From UM-FILTER-47-13 sp964445195 (GTDB taxonomy: Bacteria; Pseudomonadota; Alphaproteobacteria; Micavibrionales; Micavibrionaceae): a stretch of DNA of 64,000 nt. A program made the position numbers and the translations under genes. Numbering within the stretch: the stretch's first letter is position 1; every line of letters starts with the position of its first letter. Shown piece by piece: positions 1 through 7,772 of the stretch. The notes beneath the pieces were generated by a model. The model was given only the letters and a program-made list of their open reading frames with translations. It was not told where the DNA came from and made no database searches. The DNA lies in assembly GCA_964445195.1 (NCBI GenBank), contig CAYUKA010000007.1:1-64000 (forward strand), written 5' to 3'.

Positions 1-11
1 GAATCACATTC

Positions 12-146
12 CTATTCCTGTGTGAATCCCATAGACTTTTGCAACAGGTCTAGTGCTCCATCCATAACACTTAAACGGCCATCATTTACTTGCGCCAATA
101 CTTCAATTCGGTTTAGCTCTCGTTCACTCATCGTCACCCAGCCCAT
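12..146 (-). pseudogene. N-terminal fragment of an IS transposase
   Basis: A 44-codon reading frame starts with MGWVTMSERELNRIEVLAQV, a start I recognise from transposases of the integrase-core type (ISNCY/IS481-like), where it leads into a helix-turn-helix. Here the HTH segment (normally a GLTRRQ-type sequence) is missing: after about residue 31 the frame runs into LLQKSMGFTQE and stops. A good Shine-Dalgarno (AAGGAGA) precedes the ATG by 5 to 6 bases. The rest of the transposase is not in the window, so this is most likely a decayed or internally deleted copy rather than an active gene. The family assignment rests on the N-terminal motif only. Confidence 0.6.
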
Positions 147-171
147 GTCGTGTCTCCTTAAAAATCCACAT

Positions 172-236
172 TCATGGATGGGAGAGTGACATTTTTACTT
201 TGCTTAAGGGTGACATTTTAACATTGCTGCTACACC
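172..236 (-). mobile_element. terminal segment of the IS remnant
   Basis: The bases between the transposase fragment and the neighbouring secreted ORF contain two copies of a short GTGACATTTT-type word (near 186 and 210), once as GTGACATTTTTAC and once as GTGACATTTTAAC. Such repeated ends are typical of the IS group whose transposase begins like the fragment at 12-146. The outer boundary, about position 235, is inferred from where the AT-rich neighbouring sequence begins; no target-site duplication can be checked because only one end is present. Confidence 0.5.
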
Positions 237-420
237 TAATAGAGTGATAATATATATTATGTAAATTAATGTTATATAGTTTAAAGCGCTGTGTTGTCTC
301 ATAATCTATGATCCTGACCGTCATCGGCATTTCGATTGAAACCTTGTCATTGTATGGGCCATTACCCCAGGCCGGTGTAACAAAAGCAATGAAACTGATG
401 CAAAATATAATGGTACGCAT
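172..420 (-). CDS. truncated small secreted protein running into IS end
   Basis: The 82-residue frame begins with a convincing signal peptide (MRTIIFCISFIAFVTPAWG, small residues before the probable cleavage point near residue 19). The mature part has about 45 residues of unique sequence, then ends inside the IS terminus: the last 15 or so residues (NVKMSPLSKVKMSLSHP) are translated IS end. I read it as the 5' part of a periplasmic or secreted protein gene whose 3' part was lost when the IS inserted. The function is unknown. The gene is much more AT-rich than the core genes in the window. It may not be expressed. Confidence 0.4.
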   Translation of the reverse strand: MRTIIFCISFIAFVTPAWGNGPYNDKVSIEMPMTVRIIDYETTQRFKLYNINLHNIYYHSIRCSSNVKMSPLSKVKMSLSHP

Positions 421-547
421 AACGTGTTGTTTCCCAATCTTTTAGACCCCACGAATAACCGGTATACCCTTGCTATCACGTTTGCTATCGTGCGGACGTA
501 TATGCCAAAGTGTGTATTATGTGAACGACAGATAGCGAGCAAATATT

Positions 548-1405
548 ATGCCAAAAAATGAAAAGAACAACCCCTTATCAACACATGATGATCCTGTCGA
601 GGCTTTGCTTGCCCTGATGCGCGCGCTGCGTGACCCTGAAAATGGCTGTCCTTGGGATATAGAGCAGGATTTTTCATCTATTGCACCTTATACAATTGAG
701 GAGGCCTATGAAGTTGCCGATGCAATCCAGCGCGGCAATATGAACGATCTCAAAGACGAACTTGGCGATTTGCTTTTACAAGTGGTGTTTCATTCGCAAA
801 TTGCGACGGATGAAAATTTATTTACATTTGCCGATGTCGCCCGGCATGTAACCGAAAAGATGGTACACCGTCACCCGCATGTGTTCGGCGATGAAACGGC
901 CACCGGGCCCGATGATGTTGAAAACCGGATCTGGGAAGACCGCAAAGCCCAGGAAAGCAATAAGCAAGCCCTTGATAGTGTACTAGACGATGTGCCGGTT
1001 ACCCTGCCCGCGCTGCCACGGGCGCAAAAGCTGCAAAAACGGGCGGCACGTGTCGGGTTTGAATGGGCGCAGCCTGCTGACGTGCTTGATAAGCTTGAGG
1101 AAGAAATCATCGAAATGCGCGATGCGCTGGCAGGCGGCCGTGAAGAGGAAATCATAGATGAACTCGGCGACCTGCTGTTTGTTATCACGAACTTTGGCCG
1201 GATGCTCGGTGTGAATTGCGAGGACGCACTACGCCATGCTAATCATAAATTTGAACGCCGTTTCAAAGGTATGGAGGATGACTTTCAGAAGCAGAATATA
1301 GATTTCTCTACAGCTCCCCTTGAACAAAAAGAAAAAAGCTGGCAAGAGCAGAAACACAAAGAACGCACATCTAAGAGGCAGGATCAGACGACATCAGCCG
1401 CCTGA
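548..1405 (+). CDS. mazG: nucleoside triphosphate pyrophosphohydrolase MazG
   Basis: MazG hydrolyses (d)NTPs to NMP and pyrophosphate and acts in cytosolic house-cleaning; in E. coli it also influences the stringent response. Two MazG modules are visible: the first around residues 34-85 (GCPWD at 33-37, EEAYEVAD at 51-58, DELGDLL at 70-76), the second around 168-240 (EEEIIEMRD and a second DELGDLL at 204-210). These acidic motifs bind Mg2+. The length of 285 residues is slightly above E. coli's 263, because of a charged N-terminal and a Lys/Gln-rich C-terminal tail. The tail overlaps the convergent dehydrogenase gene by 35 bp. No strong ribosome-binding site is visible before the ATG. Confidence 0.95.
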   Translation: MPKNEKNNPLSTHDDPVEALLALMRALRDPENGCPWDIEQDFSSIAPYTIEEAYEVADAIQRGNMNDLKDELGDLLLQVVFHSQIATDENLFTFADVARHVTEKMVHRHPHVFGDETATGPDDVENRIWEDRKAQESNKQALDSVLDDVPVTLPALPRAQKLQKRAARVGFEWAQPADVLDKLEEEIIEMRDALAGGREEEIIDELGDLLFVITNFGRMLGVNCEDALRHANHKFERRFKGMEDDFQKQNIDFSTAPLEQKEKSWQEQKHKERTSKRQDQTTSAA

Positions 1406-2270
1406 TCAGGCTGCTGGTATCCAGCCGCCCTCGTCCCTGCTGTTGCAGTTCCTTGTAAAATTCAAGCACCTGCCCTGTCACAGTCAGGGTCAACATACCG
1501 TTTTCTGCTGCCGTTGCCAAAGCTATTTCCAAGTCTTTCACCATCCAGTCAACGGCAAAACCAAAATCAAACTCATCACGGATCATCGTCCGGCCGCGAT
1601 GATCCATTTGCCAGGATTGCGCCGCCCCCTGCCCCATAACGGTCAGCGCCTTATCCAGGTCAAGTCCGGCATTAAGCCCAAACGCCAGACCTTCGGATAG
1701 CCCCTGCAATAAACCGGCTATACAAATCTGGTTCACCATTTTCGTGAGCTGGCCGCTGCCTGACGGTCCCATGTAGATCATTTCTCTGGCATAGCAGCCC
1801 ATAATCATACGTTGCGCTGTGGCAAAGTCATTTTCATCACCGCCCGCCATGACTGTCAGTTGGCCCGTTTCCGCTCCACTTTGACCGCCTGAAACCGGCG
1901 CATCAATGAAACCGCATCCTTTTGCCTGGAATAACGCATTCATCTCACGGGTGATCTGCGCCGATACTGTAGTGTGGTCAACAATGATCGTGCCGGGCTG
2001 CACGGTTTCAGACACGCCTTGCGGACCGGTTAAGACCGCGCGCAAATCATGATCATTGCCCACACAGACCATAACCATATCAGCCGCTTCAGCAGCAGCA
2101 GCCGGTGTTTTCGCCTTCCGGCCCTTATACTGGTGAAGCCACTGATCGGCTTTTTCTTCGGTACGATTGTAAACTGTAACGGTGGCACCGGATTTTTCGG
2201 CCAGATGCCCGGCCATGGGTGCCCCCATCACGCCCAGGCCGATAAACGCTATATTGTTTGCGCCCTTCAT
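1371..2270 (-). CDS. NAD(P)-dependent beta-hydroxyacid dehydrogenase (3-hydroxyisobutyrate dehydrogenase family)
   Basis: The protein is a cytosolic NAD(P)-dependent oxidoreductase of the 6-phosphogluconate/3-hydroxyisobutyrate dehydrogenase superfamily. The N-terminal Rossmann motif GLGVMGAPMA is at residues 11-20, the substrate-binding signature DAPVSGGQSGAETG at about 123-136, and the catalytic lysine K177 with N180 in GSGQLTKMVN. The length of 299 residues is normal. The substrate cannot be fixed from sequence: 3-hydroxyisobutyrate, tartronate semialdehyde or glyoxylate/succinic semialdehyde are all possible. The start codon shares one base with the stop of the upstream phosphatase gene (TAATG), so the two are probably translationally coupled. 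Its 3' end overlaps mazG on the other strand. Confidence 0.85.
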   Translation of the reverse strand: MKGANNIAFIGLGVMGAPMAGHLAEKSGATVTVYNRTEEKADQWLHQYKGRKAKTPAAAAEAADMVMVCVGNDHDLRAVLTGPQGVSETVQPGTIIVDHTTVSAQITREMNALFQAKGCGFIDAPVSGGQSGAETGQLTVMAGGDENDFATAQRMIMGCYAREMIYMGPSGSGQLTKMVNQICIAGLLQGLSEGLAFGLNAGLDLDKALTVMGQGAAQSWQMDHRGRTMIRDEFDFGFAVDWMVKDLEIALATAAENGMLTLTVTGQVLEFYKELQQQGRGRLDTSSLIRRLMSSDPAS

Positions 2271-3091
2271 TAAGGCTCCAGGGCCTTTTCTAATGCCTTC
2301 CTGGGAATGGCCGACCGCACGCCCTGGCCTATCTGCACTGACGCTGCGGTAATCAGGCCCCCCCAGCGGTCAGCTGACCGATAGGCGCTATCATCCCACT
2401 TGCGGACATAGCCGCCCGCTTCTTCCACCAGCAGCGTACCGGCCAGATGATCCCACGGCTTCATCAGCCGATAAACCGAAAATGCGGCCTTGCCTTGCGC
2501 TATATGAAAGTATTCAAGGCCGGAACAGCGCAGCGACTTCACATCCATATTCTCTGTGATGCCAGATAATGACGCCCCCTTATATCCTGTGTAGCCTAAA
2601 GTGGCCTCCGGATTAACTTTGGTCCTGACACCGTCGATAAAAGCGCCCTGACCCCGCACCGCCACAGCCATGCTGTCATTACAGACATCGTAAATCCAGC
2701 CGGCCTCTGTTTGCCCGTTACGCACCAAGGCAACAATTACGCAAAATGTTTCACTGCCGCGGGCATAATTATTTGTGCCATCAACAGGATCAATAACCCA
2801 GACCGTCTTTTCAGGGTCATTCAGGTATTCCAGTATTTCCGGTTTTTCTTCAGCGGCCTCCTCGCCCACCACGAACGAGCCGGGCAACAAAGCCTGCAAC
2901 TTCTCTGTTAGAAATAACTCAGCGGCTTTATCCGCGTCCGTTACCAGATTCCTCGGATTACCGTTCTTGAACGCAATATGGTGCTCTTCCAGTTTACCAT
3001 GAAACGGCAGGATATGGGTGCGTGCGCATTCTCTGATCAACTCTGCAACCACTTCAACTTCAGGGGCAGCAGCATTACTATCATGAGCCAT
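2270..3091 (-). CDS. inositol monophosphatase family protein
   Basis: This is an Mg2+-dependent phosphatase of the IMPase/CysQ/fructose-1,6-bisphosphatase fold. Counting from the chosen start, metal-binding motifs are GEEA (76-79), DPVDGTNN (101-108) and WDHLAG (213-218), followed by EEAGG. They are all intact, so it should be active. Possible substrates are inositol-1-phosphate, 3'-phosphoadenosine 5'-phosphate or histidinol phosphate; sequence does not decide. I chose the ATG at 3091, preceded by GAGGA, over one six codons upstream at 3109. It overlaps the end of hflX by 11 bp, and it is followed by a coupled dehydrogenase gene, so it looks like the penultimate gene of the hfq-hflX run. Confidence 0.85.
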   Translation of the reverse strand: MAHDSNAAAPEVEVVAELIRECARTHILPFHGKLEEHHIAFKNGNPRNLVTDADKAAELFLTEKLQALLPGSFVVGEEAAEEKPEILEYLNDPEKTVWVIDPVDGTNNYARGSETFCVIVALVRNGQTEAGWIYDVCNDSMAVAVRGQGAFIDGVRTKVNPEATLGYTGYKGASLSGITENMDVKSLRCSGLEYFHIAQGKAAFSVYRLMKPWDHLAGTLLVEEAGGYVRKWDDSAYRSADRWGGLITAASVQIGQGVRSAIPRKALEKALEP

Positions 3092-4436
3092 ACGCCAGTC
3101 CGTCCTCATCTTCGCGCTCGCTTACAGGGGTATAATCAAACATATCATGAAACCGCCCTAAATCGGCCGAGCTTATTTCTACTTCAACCTCAATATGTGC
3201 CTCCTGGGTCTTTTTTGCAAGCACATGCGCATGATTATGTAACCATGCCAGTGCTTTGCCATCCCCGGCCGGCAGCACATACCTGACGGTATGACGGCTG
3301 GCCGCCAAACGCCTGTCCAGAATTTCAAACAATTCGTCAATGCCTTCGCCGGTCAGCGCCGATATAACACAGGCCGGCGGCGTATCAGCGAATTTGGCCT
3401 TACGCAGCAATTCATCACGGTCATCAGACGGGAGGCTATCACTTTTATTCCACACCTCCAGAATCCGGTCATCCTGTTCATAATGGATATCCAGCCCTGC
3501 GAGCGTTTCAATCACATCTTCCTTTTGCGCTTCGCGGTCCGGCCTGGCCATATCACGGACGTGCAGGATAATTTCGGCATACTGCAACTGCTCCAGCGTG
3601 GCACGAAAGGCGGCGACAAGGTTCGTTGGCAAATCGGCGATAAATCCAACCGTGTCGGACAGGATAACATCAATCCCGCTTTCCAGACTAATCTTGCGCA
3701 TCGTCGGATCCAGCGTGGCGAAGGGCAAGTCCTCAGCGTAGACAGAGGCGCCCGTAACACGGTTAAACAAGGTTGATTTACCGGCATTGGTATAACCCAC
3801 CAGCGCAATGATCGGGAACGGCACACGTTCGCGGCTGCGGCGCTGTAAGTCCCTTGTTTTTCGAACCTGCTCAAGGTCTTTTTTCAGCCGTGTGATGCGC
3901 TCGCCGATCAGGCGCCGGTCTATCTCAATCTGGGTTTCACCGGGGCCCCCCATAAAGCCGGCACCGCCGCGCTGCCGTTCAAGGTGGGTCCAGGACCTAA
4001 CAAGGCGCGAGCGCTGGTATTCAAGCGCAGCCAGTTCCACCTGGATTTTCCCTTCTTTGGTTTCCGCCCGCTCACCAAATATCTCAAGGATCAAGCCGGT
4101 GCGGTCAATAACCTTGACCCGCCACGCCCGCTCAAGGTTCCGCTGTTGCACGGGGCTGAGCGTGTGGTTAACGATAACAAGATCGGGCTTGTGCTGATCA
4201 ACATAGGCGGCAATCGCCTCGCGGTGTCCCTTGCCGAACAAGTAACCGGCGGCAGGCTTTTTGACGTTCACTACCTGCACGTCGCGCACATCCAGATAGA
4301 TTGCGCGCGCCAGCCCGGCCGCCTCTTCCAGAACAGACTCAAGGGCGCGCTCCTGCACAGAATGCCTGAGTACCGGATGAACGACCAGAGTCGTTCCCGT
4401 TATCAAATCAGGGTTCTGGGATTTGCCTGCAGCCAA
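3081..4436 (-). CDS. hflX: ribosome-associated GTPase HflX
   Basis: HflX is a GTPase that binds the 50S subunit and splits stalled or heat-stressed ribosomes. The glycine-rich HflX signature with GGPGETQIE lies at about 163-171, followed by a coiled-coil linker (about 175-203) and the G domain: G1 GYTNAGKS (214-221), G3 DTVG (261-264) and G4 NKSD near 343. The length of 451 residues is normal for alphaproteobacteria. The frame opens with TTG directly after the hfq stop codon (TGA-TTG), so translation is probably coupled to hfq; there is no ATG in the first part of the frame, and a second TTG ten codons later is an alternative. hfq-hflX adjacency is widely conserved in Proteobacteria. Confidence 0.95.
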   Translation of the reverse strand: MAAGKSQNPDLITGTTLVVHPVLRHSVQERALESVLEEAAGLARAIYLDVRDVQVVNVKKPAAGYLFGKGHREAIAAYVDQHKPDLVIVNHTLSPVQQRNLERAWRVKVIDRTGLILEIFGERAETKEGKIQVELAALEYQRSRLVRSWTHLERQRGGAGFMGGPGETQIEIDRRLIGERITRLKKDLEQVRKTRDLQRRSRERVPFPIIALVGYTNAGKSTLFNRVTGASVYAEDLPFATLDPTMRKISLESGIDVILSDTVGFIADLPTNLVAAFRATLEQLQYAEIILHVRDMARPDREAQKEDVIETLAGLDIHYEQDDRILEVWNKSDSLPSDDRDELLRKAKFADTPPACVISALTGEGIDELFEILDRRLAASRHTVRYVLPAGDGKALAWLHNHAHVLAKKTQEAHIEVEVEISSADLGRFHDMFDYTPVSEREDEDGLAYGS

Positions 4437-4700
4437 TCAGCTTGCTTCTTGGTTTTTATCCCCGCCCTCTTCCGACGGTTCATAAAGCTGGAGCGGGCCA
4501 CCCGGCATAATTGTTGAAATGGCATGCTTGTATATTAACTGCACGTGAGAATCGCGGCGCAGCAACATGCTGAAATTATCGAACCAGGTGACAACCCCCT
4601 GTAATTTCACACCATTGACCAGAAAAACGGTCACATTCATTTTTTCTTTGCGTATTTTGTTCAGGAACACATCCTGAACATTTTGGTTTTTATCGCTCAT
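4437..4700 (-). CDS. hfq: RNA chaperone Hfq
   Basis: Hfq forms a hexameric ring that pairs small RNAs with mRNAs in the cytosol. At 87 residues it has a complete Sm fold: Sm1 around residues 20-52 (TVFLVNGVKLQGVVTWFDNF) and Sm2 with the diagnostic YKHAIST near 57-63. The acidic C-terminal tail is short, as in other alphaproteobacteria. It lies 74 bp downstream of the HAD phosphatase gene, and this gap contains a small GCGTTT/AAACGC hairpin without a T-run and possibly a promoter. Its stop codon abuts the TTG start of hflX. Confidence 0.97.
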   Translation of the reverse strand: MSDKNQNVQDVFLNKIRKEKMNVTVFLVNGVKLQGVVTWFDNFSMLLRRDSHVQLIYKHAISTIMPGGPLQLYEPSEEGGDKNQEAS

Positions 4701-4774
4701 ATTACGCTGCCTTTAAAATTATGAAGTTTGCGTATTGTTATTAGCGTTTCTTTTAAACGCGCCTTACTGATTAT

Positions 4775-5482
4775 TCAAGCCTTTTTCGCAAGGCTTTGCG
4801 GGGGCTGGGCTATAAAATCATGAAGTTTTTTGCAGTTATCAAAAACATGCAGGGGATTATATTGTTCCTGTAAATGCTCATTGTCGTGATGGTGCCTGAC
4901 TAAAACCGCCGCGCAACCTGAAGCTGCGGCGGTACGCATATCTGTTTCCGAGTCGCCCACATACCAAACATTCGCGGACGGCACAATGTCACAGCTTTTA
5001 AGCGCCAGTAATAGCGGATCAGGCGCCGGCTTATCTTTCCCGGCAAAACCCGCACCGATTGAAATACGGGCTAAGTGATCCCAGCCGAGATGAGAGATTT
5101 CCCGCAACAGGAATTCATGGCGTTTGTTGCTGACAATACCGACCGGTATCCCCTCTCCGGCGAGATAAGCGAGCAAATCATAAGAATCGGATAGCACGGT
5201 CAGATGCGCGAGATGGTTTTCTTCCATAAAACGCGCCAATGTCTCCAGTGCATATGTCTCCTGATCACCGTATAACGTGCCATAAAGCTCACGTGACGAA
5301 TAATGAACGTGGCGCTTGAAATCATCGACGTCCCAAAGCGGATAGCCTAATGTCTCCCTGACATGATTATGCGCTTTCAAAAGAAACGGCAGCGTATCAA
5401 CCAATGTACCATCCCAATCGAAAAACACGGCTTCAGGCCGATTCCCTGACAGCGGCACTATATTATTTGCACTATCAGTCAT
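4775..5482 (-). CDS. HAD-family phosphatase (phosphoglycolate phosphatase-like)
   Basis: This is a HAD-superfamily subclass IA hydrolase, probably a small-molecule phosphatase. Motif I FDWDGTLVDT lies at about 21-30 (the first Asp is the phosphate-accepting nucleophile), motif II is at the Ser in VGIVSNK, motif III is the Lys in GKDKPAPDP, and motif IV is VGDSETDM. All catalytic positions are present. At about 235 residues it fits phosphoglycolate phosphatase (Gph) or pyrophosphatase PpaX, but the substrate is not determined. I prefer the ATG at 5482, which overlaps the dat stop as ATGA, over one three codons upstream. It lies between dat and hfq in the operon-like run. Confidence 0.85.
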   Translation of the reverse strand: MTDSANNIVPLSGNRPEAVFFDWDGTLVDTLPFLLKAHNHVRETLGYPLWDVDDFKRHVHYSSRELYGTLYGDQETYALETLARFMEENHLAHLTVLSDSYDLLAYLAGEGIPVGIVSNKRHEFLLREISHLGWDHLARISIGAGFAGKDKPAPDPLLLALKSCDIVPSANVWYVGDSETDMRTAAASGCAAVLVRHHHDNEHLQEQYNPLHVFDNCKKLHDFIAQPPQSLAKKA

Positions 5483-6360
5483 GCGCTCCACCTCACCTGT
5501 TCCCCTCTTAAACCCTCAGCATAAGCCCGGTACTCCTCATAAAGCCGCCGTGTCACAGGGCCGGGTTTACCGTCGCCGATCTGATGGCCGTCTATGTCAA
5601 TAATCGGCGTGACGATGGCCGAGGCCGCCGTGACAAAAGCCTCGGTAGCCTCATAAGCTTCCTGCGGCGTGAAAGCGCGCTCCTCCAGCTTGATCTGGAG
5701 TTCGCCGCGCAGTTTGTCAAGCGCCGTACGCGTCACACCACGTAAAATCTGGCCGCTCGCCGGCCGGGTCACCAGGGTTCCATCCCTGGTCACAATCCAG
5801 AAGTTGCTTGACGCCCCCTCGGTTATAAAGCCATCTCTATCCACCATCAGGGCTTCGTATGCCCCCTGCTCTACAGCCTGTTGCTTCGCCAGCACCTGCG
5901 GCAACAGGGCCACGCTTTTAATATCGGGCCGCGCCCAGCGGATATCCGGAACAGTCACAGCCTTACAGCCTTGCTCCATTTTTTCTGTGTTATCGAAAGC
6001 AAAGGGCCGTGTTGTCAGCACAAGGGATTGCGCGGTTTTTTCGCCGGGAAAAGGAAAGTCCCGCCGGGCCTGGCCCCGCGTCACCTGAATATAGACCAGC
6101 GCGTTCGACAAGCGGTTACAGCGCAGCAGCTCGCGCATTACCAGACACAAGGTCTGTTCGGCTACAGGCATGTCCATACCGAGCTCTGATAAAGACCGCG
6201 CCAACCGGTCAAGATGGCCGCGCTCATCCGCAAGGTGGCCATGAATACAGGCAATGACCTCATAAACGCCATCAGCAAACTGATAGCCCCTGTCCTCAAT
6301 ATGGACAGTGGCATCGGCATGCGGGATGTAACAGCCGTTGACATAAGCAAATTTGGGCAT
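5479..6360 (-). CDS. dat: D-amino acid aminotransferase (class IV)
   Basis: This is a PLP-dependent fold-type IV aminotransferase that interconverts D-alanine and 2-oxoglutarate with pyruvate and D-glutamate in the cytosol. The PLP lysine is K148 in the diagnostic DIKSVALLPQVLAKQ block, followed by ITEGASSNFW, which binds the cofactor phosphate. The block resembles D-alanine aminotransferases more than IlvE or PabC, and the length (293 residues) fits. Neighbours trkA and hfq match the usual alphaproteobacterial order ntrX-trkA-dat-hfq. It is separated from trkA by only 11 bp and overlaps the HAD gene by 4 bp, so it is clearly within a transcription unit. Confidence 0.88.
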   Translation of the reverse strand: MPKFAYVNGCYIPHADATVHIEDRGYQFADGVYEVIACIHGHLADERGHLDRLARSLSELGMDMPVAEQTLCLVMRELLRCNRLSNALVYIQVTRGQARRDFPFPGEKTAQSLVLTTRPFAFDNTEKMEQGCKAVTVPDIRWARPDIKSVALLPQVLAKQQAVEQGAYEALMVDRDGFITEGASSNFWIVTRDGTLVTRPASGQILRGVTRTALDKLRGELQIKLEERAFTPQEAYEATEAFVTAASAIVTPIIDIDGHQIGDGKPGPVTRRLYEEYRAYAEGLRGEQVRWSA

Positions 6361-6371
6361 GGAAAACGTAC

Positions 6372-7751
6372 CTAACTAAAAATATCCACCTGAACGGTGA
6401 AAAGCTGTTCGACTTCACGGGCCTGACCCGCCTTGACCATGACGATCACATGATCGCCGGGCAAAATCTTGCACCCGTCATGTGGCAAAATAAAGTCATT
6501 CCTGCGCACAATCGCACCAATCAGAACATCGTCCGGCAGTTCTGCCTCACCGAGTACGACATTGGCAAGAGCCGAGGTTTCTGATACTTCCGCTTCAATG
6601 ACCTCAGCCACACCGTCCCGCAGCGTATGCACGGCCTTGATCCGGCCGCGCCGGACATGCTGCATGATCGTCGACACGGTCGAAGCCCGCGGAGAGACAA
6701 CCGCATCAATACCCAGTGATGTGACAAGGCTGCGGTAGGTCGGCTTGTTGATTAGTGTGATCACACGCTCACAGCCATATTGCTTGGCCAGCAATGACCC
6801 AAGGATATTGGTTTCATCATCATTTGTGACCGCGATCAGCGTTTCGGTCTGGGCGATATTCGCATCTTCCAGTATTTCGTGCTGCAAGCCATCGCCCTGA
6901 ATGATAATTACGTTCTGCAATTCTTCGCTGAGCTTCATCGCCCGCTGCGCATCGTTTTCGATAATTTTAATCTGTACGCGCTTTTGTTCTTGCTGCAACA
7001 CTTTTGCCAGCGACAAGCCAATGTTACCGCCGCCGAAAATACAGACTGTGCGCGCTTTTTGTTCCTCATGCCCGAACGCCGCCATGGCGCGCTCCAAATG
7101 TTCAGCATCAGTGAAGAAATAGACCTCATCAAGCGGCTGCAACTGCTCGTCATCATCCGGAATCATGATTTTATTGCCGCGCAGGATCAGCGCCACTTCA
7201 ATCGGCAAATCGGGGAAAAGCGCATCAAGCTGGCGTATCTGGGTGTTTAACACCGGGCATTGATCTTCACAGATGACACCAACTAGATGGACCTGTCCCT
7301 GCGCCAACGAGAAGACGTTTGTTGTTCCCGGTATGCTCAGCCGTTCATTGATCGCATTCGCCAGCTCAATTTCCGGAGAGATAATGGCATCAATCGGCAT
7401 ATGGGCCCGGCTGAACAGGTTCATCCATGCGGGCTCAAGATAAGCCTGCGCCCTGACCCGGGCAATTTTCTTGGGTACGTTGAACAGGGAATGCGCGACC
7501 TGGCAGGCGACCATATTCACTTCATCAATATGCGTCACAGCAATAATCAGATCCGTATCAGCTGCACCGGCCTGCTGCAAAACATCGGGATTGGAAGCAT
7601 GGCCGACCATACCGTTCACATCAAGCTCATCATTGATCTGGGCGACCAGTGAGGCATCAAGGTCAATCACGGTCACATCATTTTCTTCCCGCGCCAGATA
7701 CGCGGCAATGCTATAGCCGACCTGCCCTGCCCCGCAAATAATGACCCGCAT
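6372..7751 (-). CDS. trkA: potassium uptake regulatory protein TrkA
   Basis: TrkA is the peripheral NAD(H)-binding subunit that gates the TrkH/TrkG potassium channel at the inner membrane. Two RCK modules are visible: GAGQVG at residues 7-12 with VTVIDLD as the first Rossmann domain, and IFGGGNIG near 238-245 as the second, each followed by a TrkA-C domain. The length of 459 residues is standard. It follows ntrX by 21 bp on the same strand, as in most alphaproteobacteria, suggesting cotranscription. No TrkH is encoded in the window. Confidence 0.95.
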   Translation of the reverse strand: MRVIICGAGQVGYSIAAYLAREENDVTVIDLDASLVAQINDELDVNGMVGHASNPDVLQQAGAADTDLIIAVTHIDEVNMVACQVAHSLFNVPKKIARVRAQAYLEPAWMNLFSRAHMPIDAIISPEIELANAINERLSIPGTTNVFSLAQGQVHLVGVICEDQCPVLNTQIRQLDALFPDLPIEVALILRGNKIMIPDDDEQLQPLDEVYFFTDAEHLERAMAAFGHEEQKARTVCIFGGGNIGLSLAKVLQQEQKRVQIKIIENDAQRAMKLSEELQNVIIIQGDGLQHEILEDANIAQTETLIAVTNDDETNILGSLLAKQYGCERVITLINKPTYRSLVTSLGIDAVVSPRASTVSTIMQHVRRGRIKAVHTLRDGVAEVIEAEVSETSALANVVLGEAELPDDVLIGAIVRRNDFILPHDGCKILPGDHVIVMVKAGQAREVEQLFTVQVDIFS

Positions 7752-7772
7752 CTAAAAAACCCCTGCTATGCC

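Noticed and set aside
871..1188. 105-residue Ser/Arg-rich frame antisense to mazG
   Set aside because: Typical shadow of a real gene on the other strand; no ribosome-binding site and low-complexity composition.
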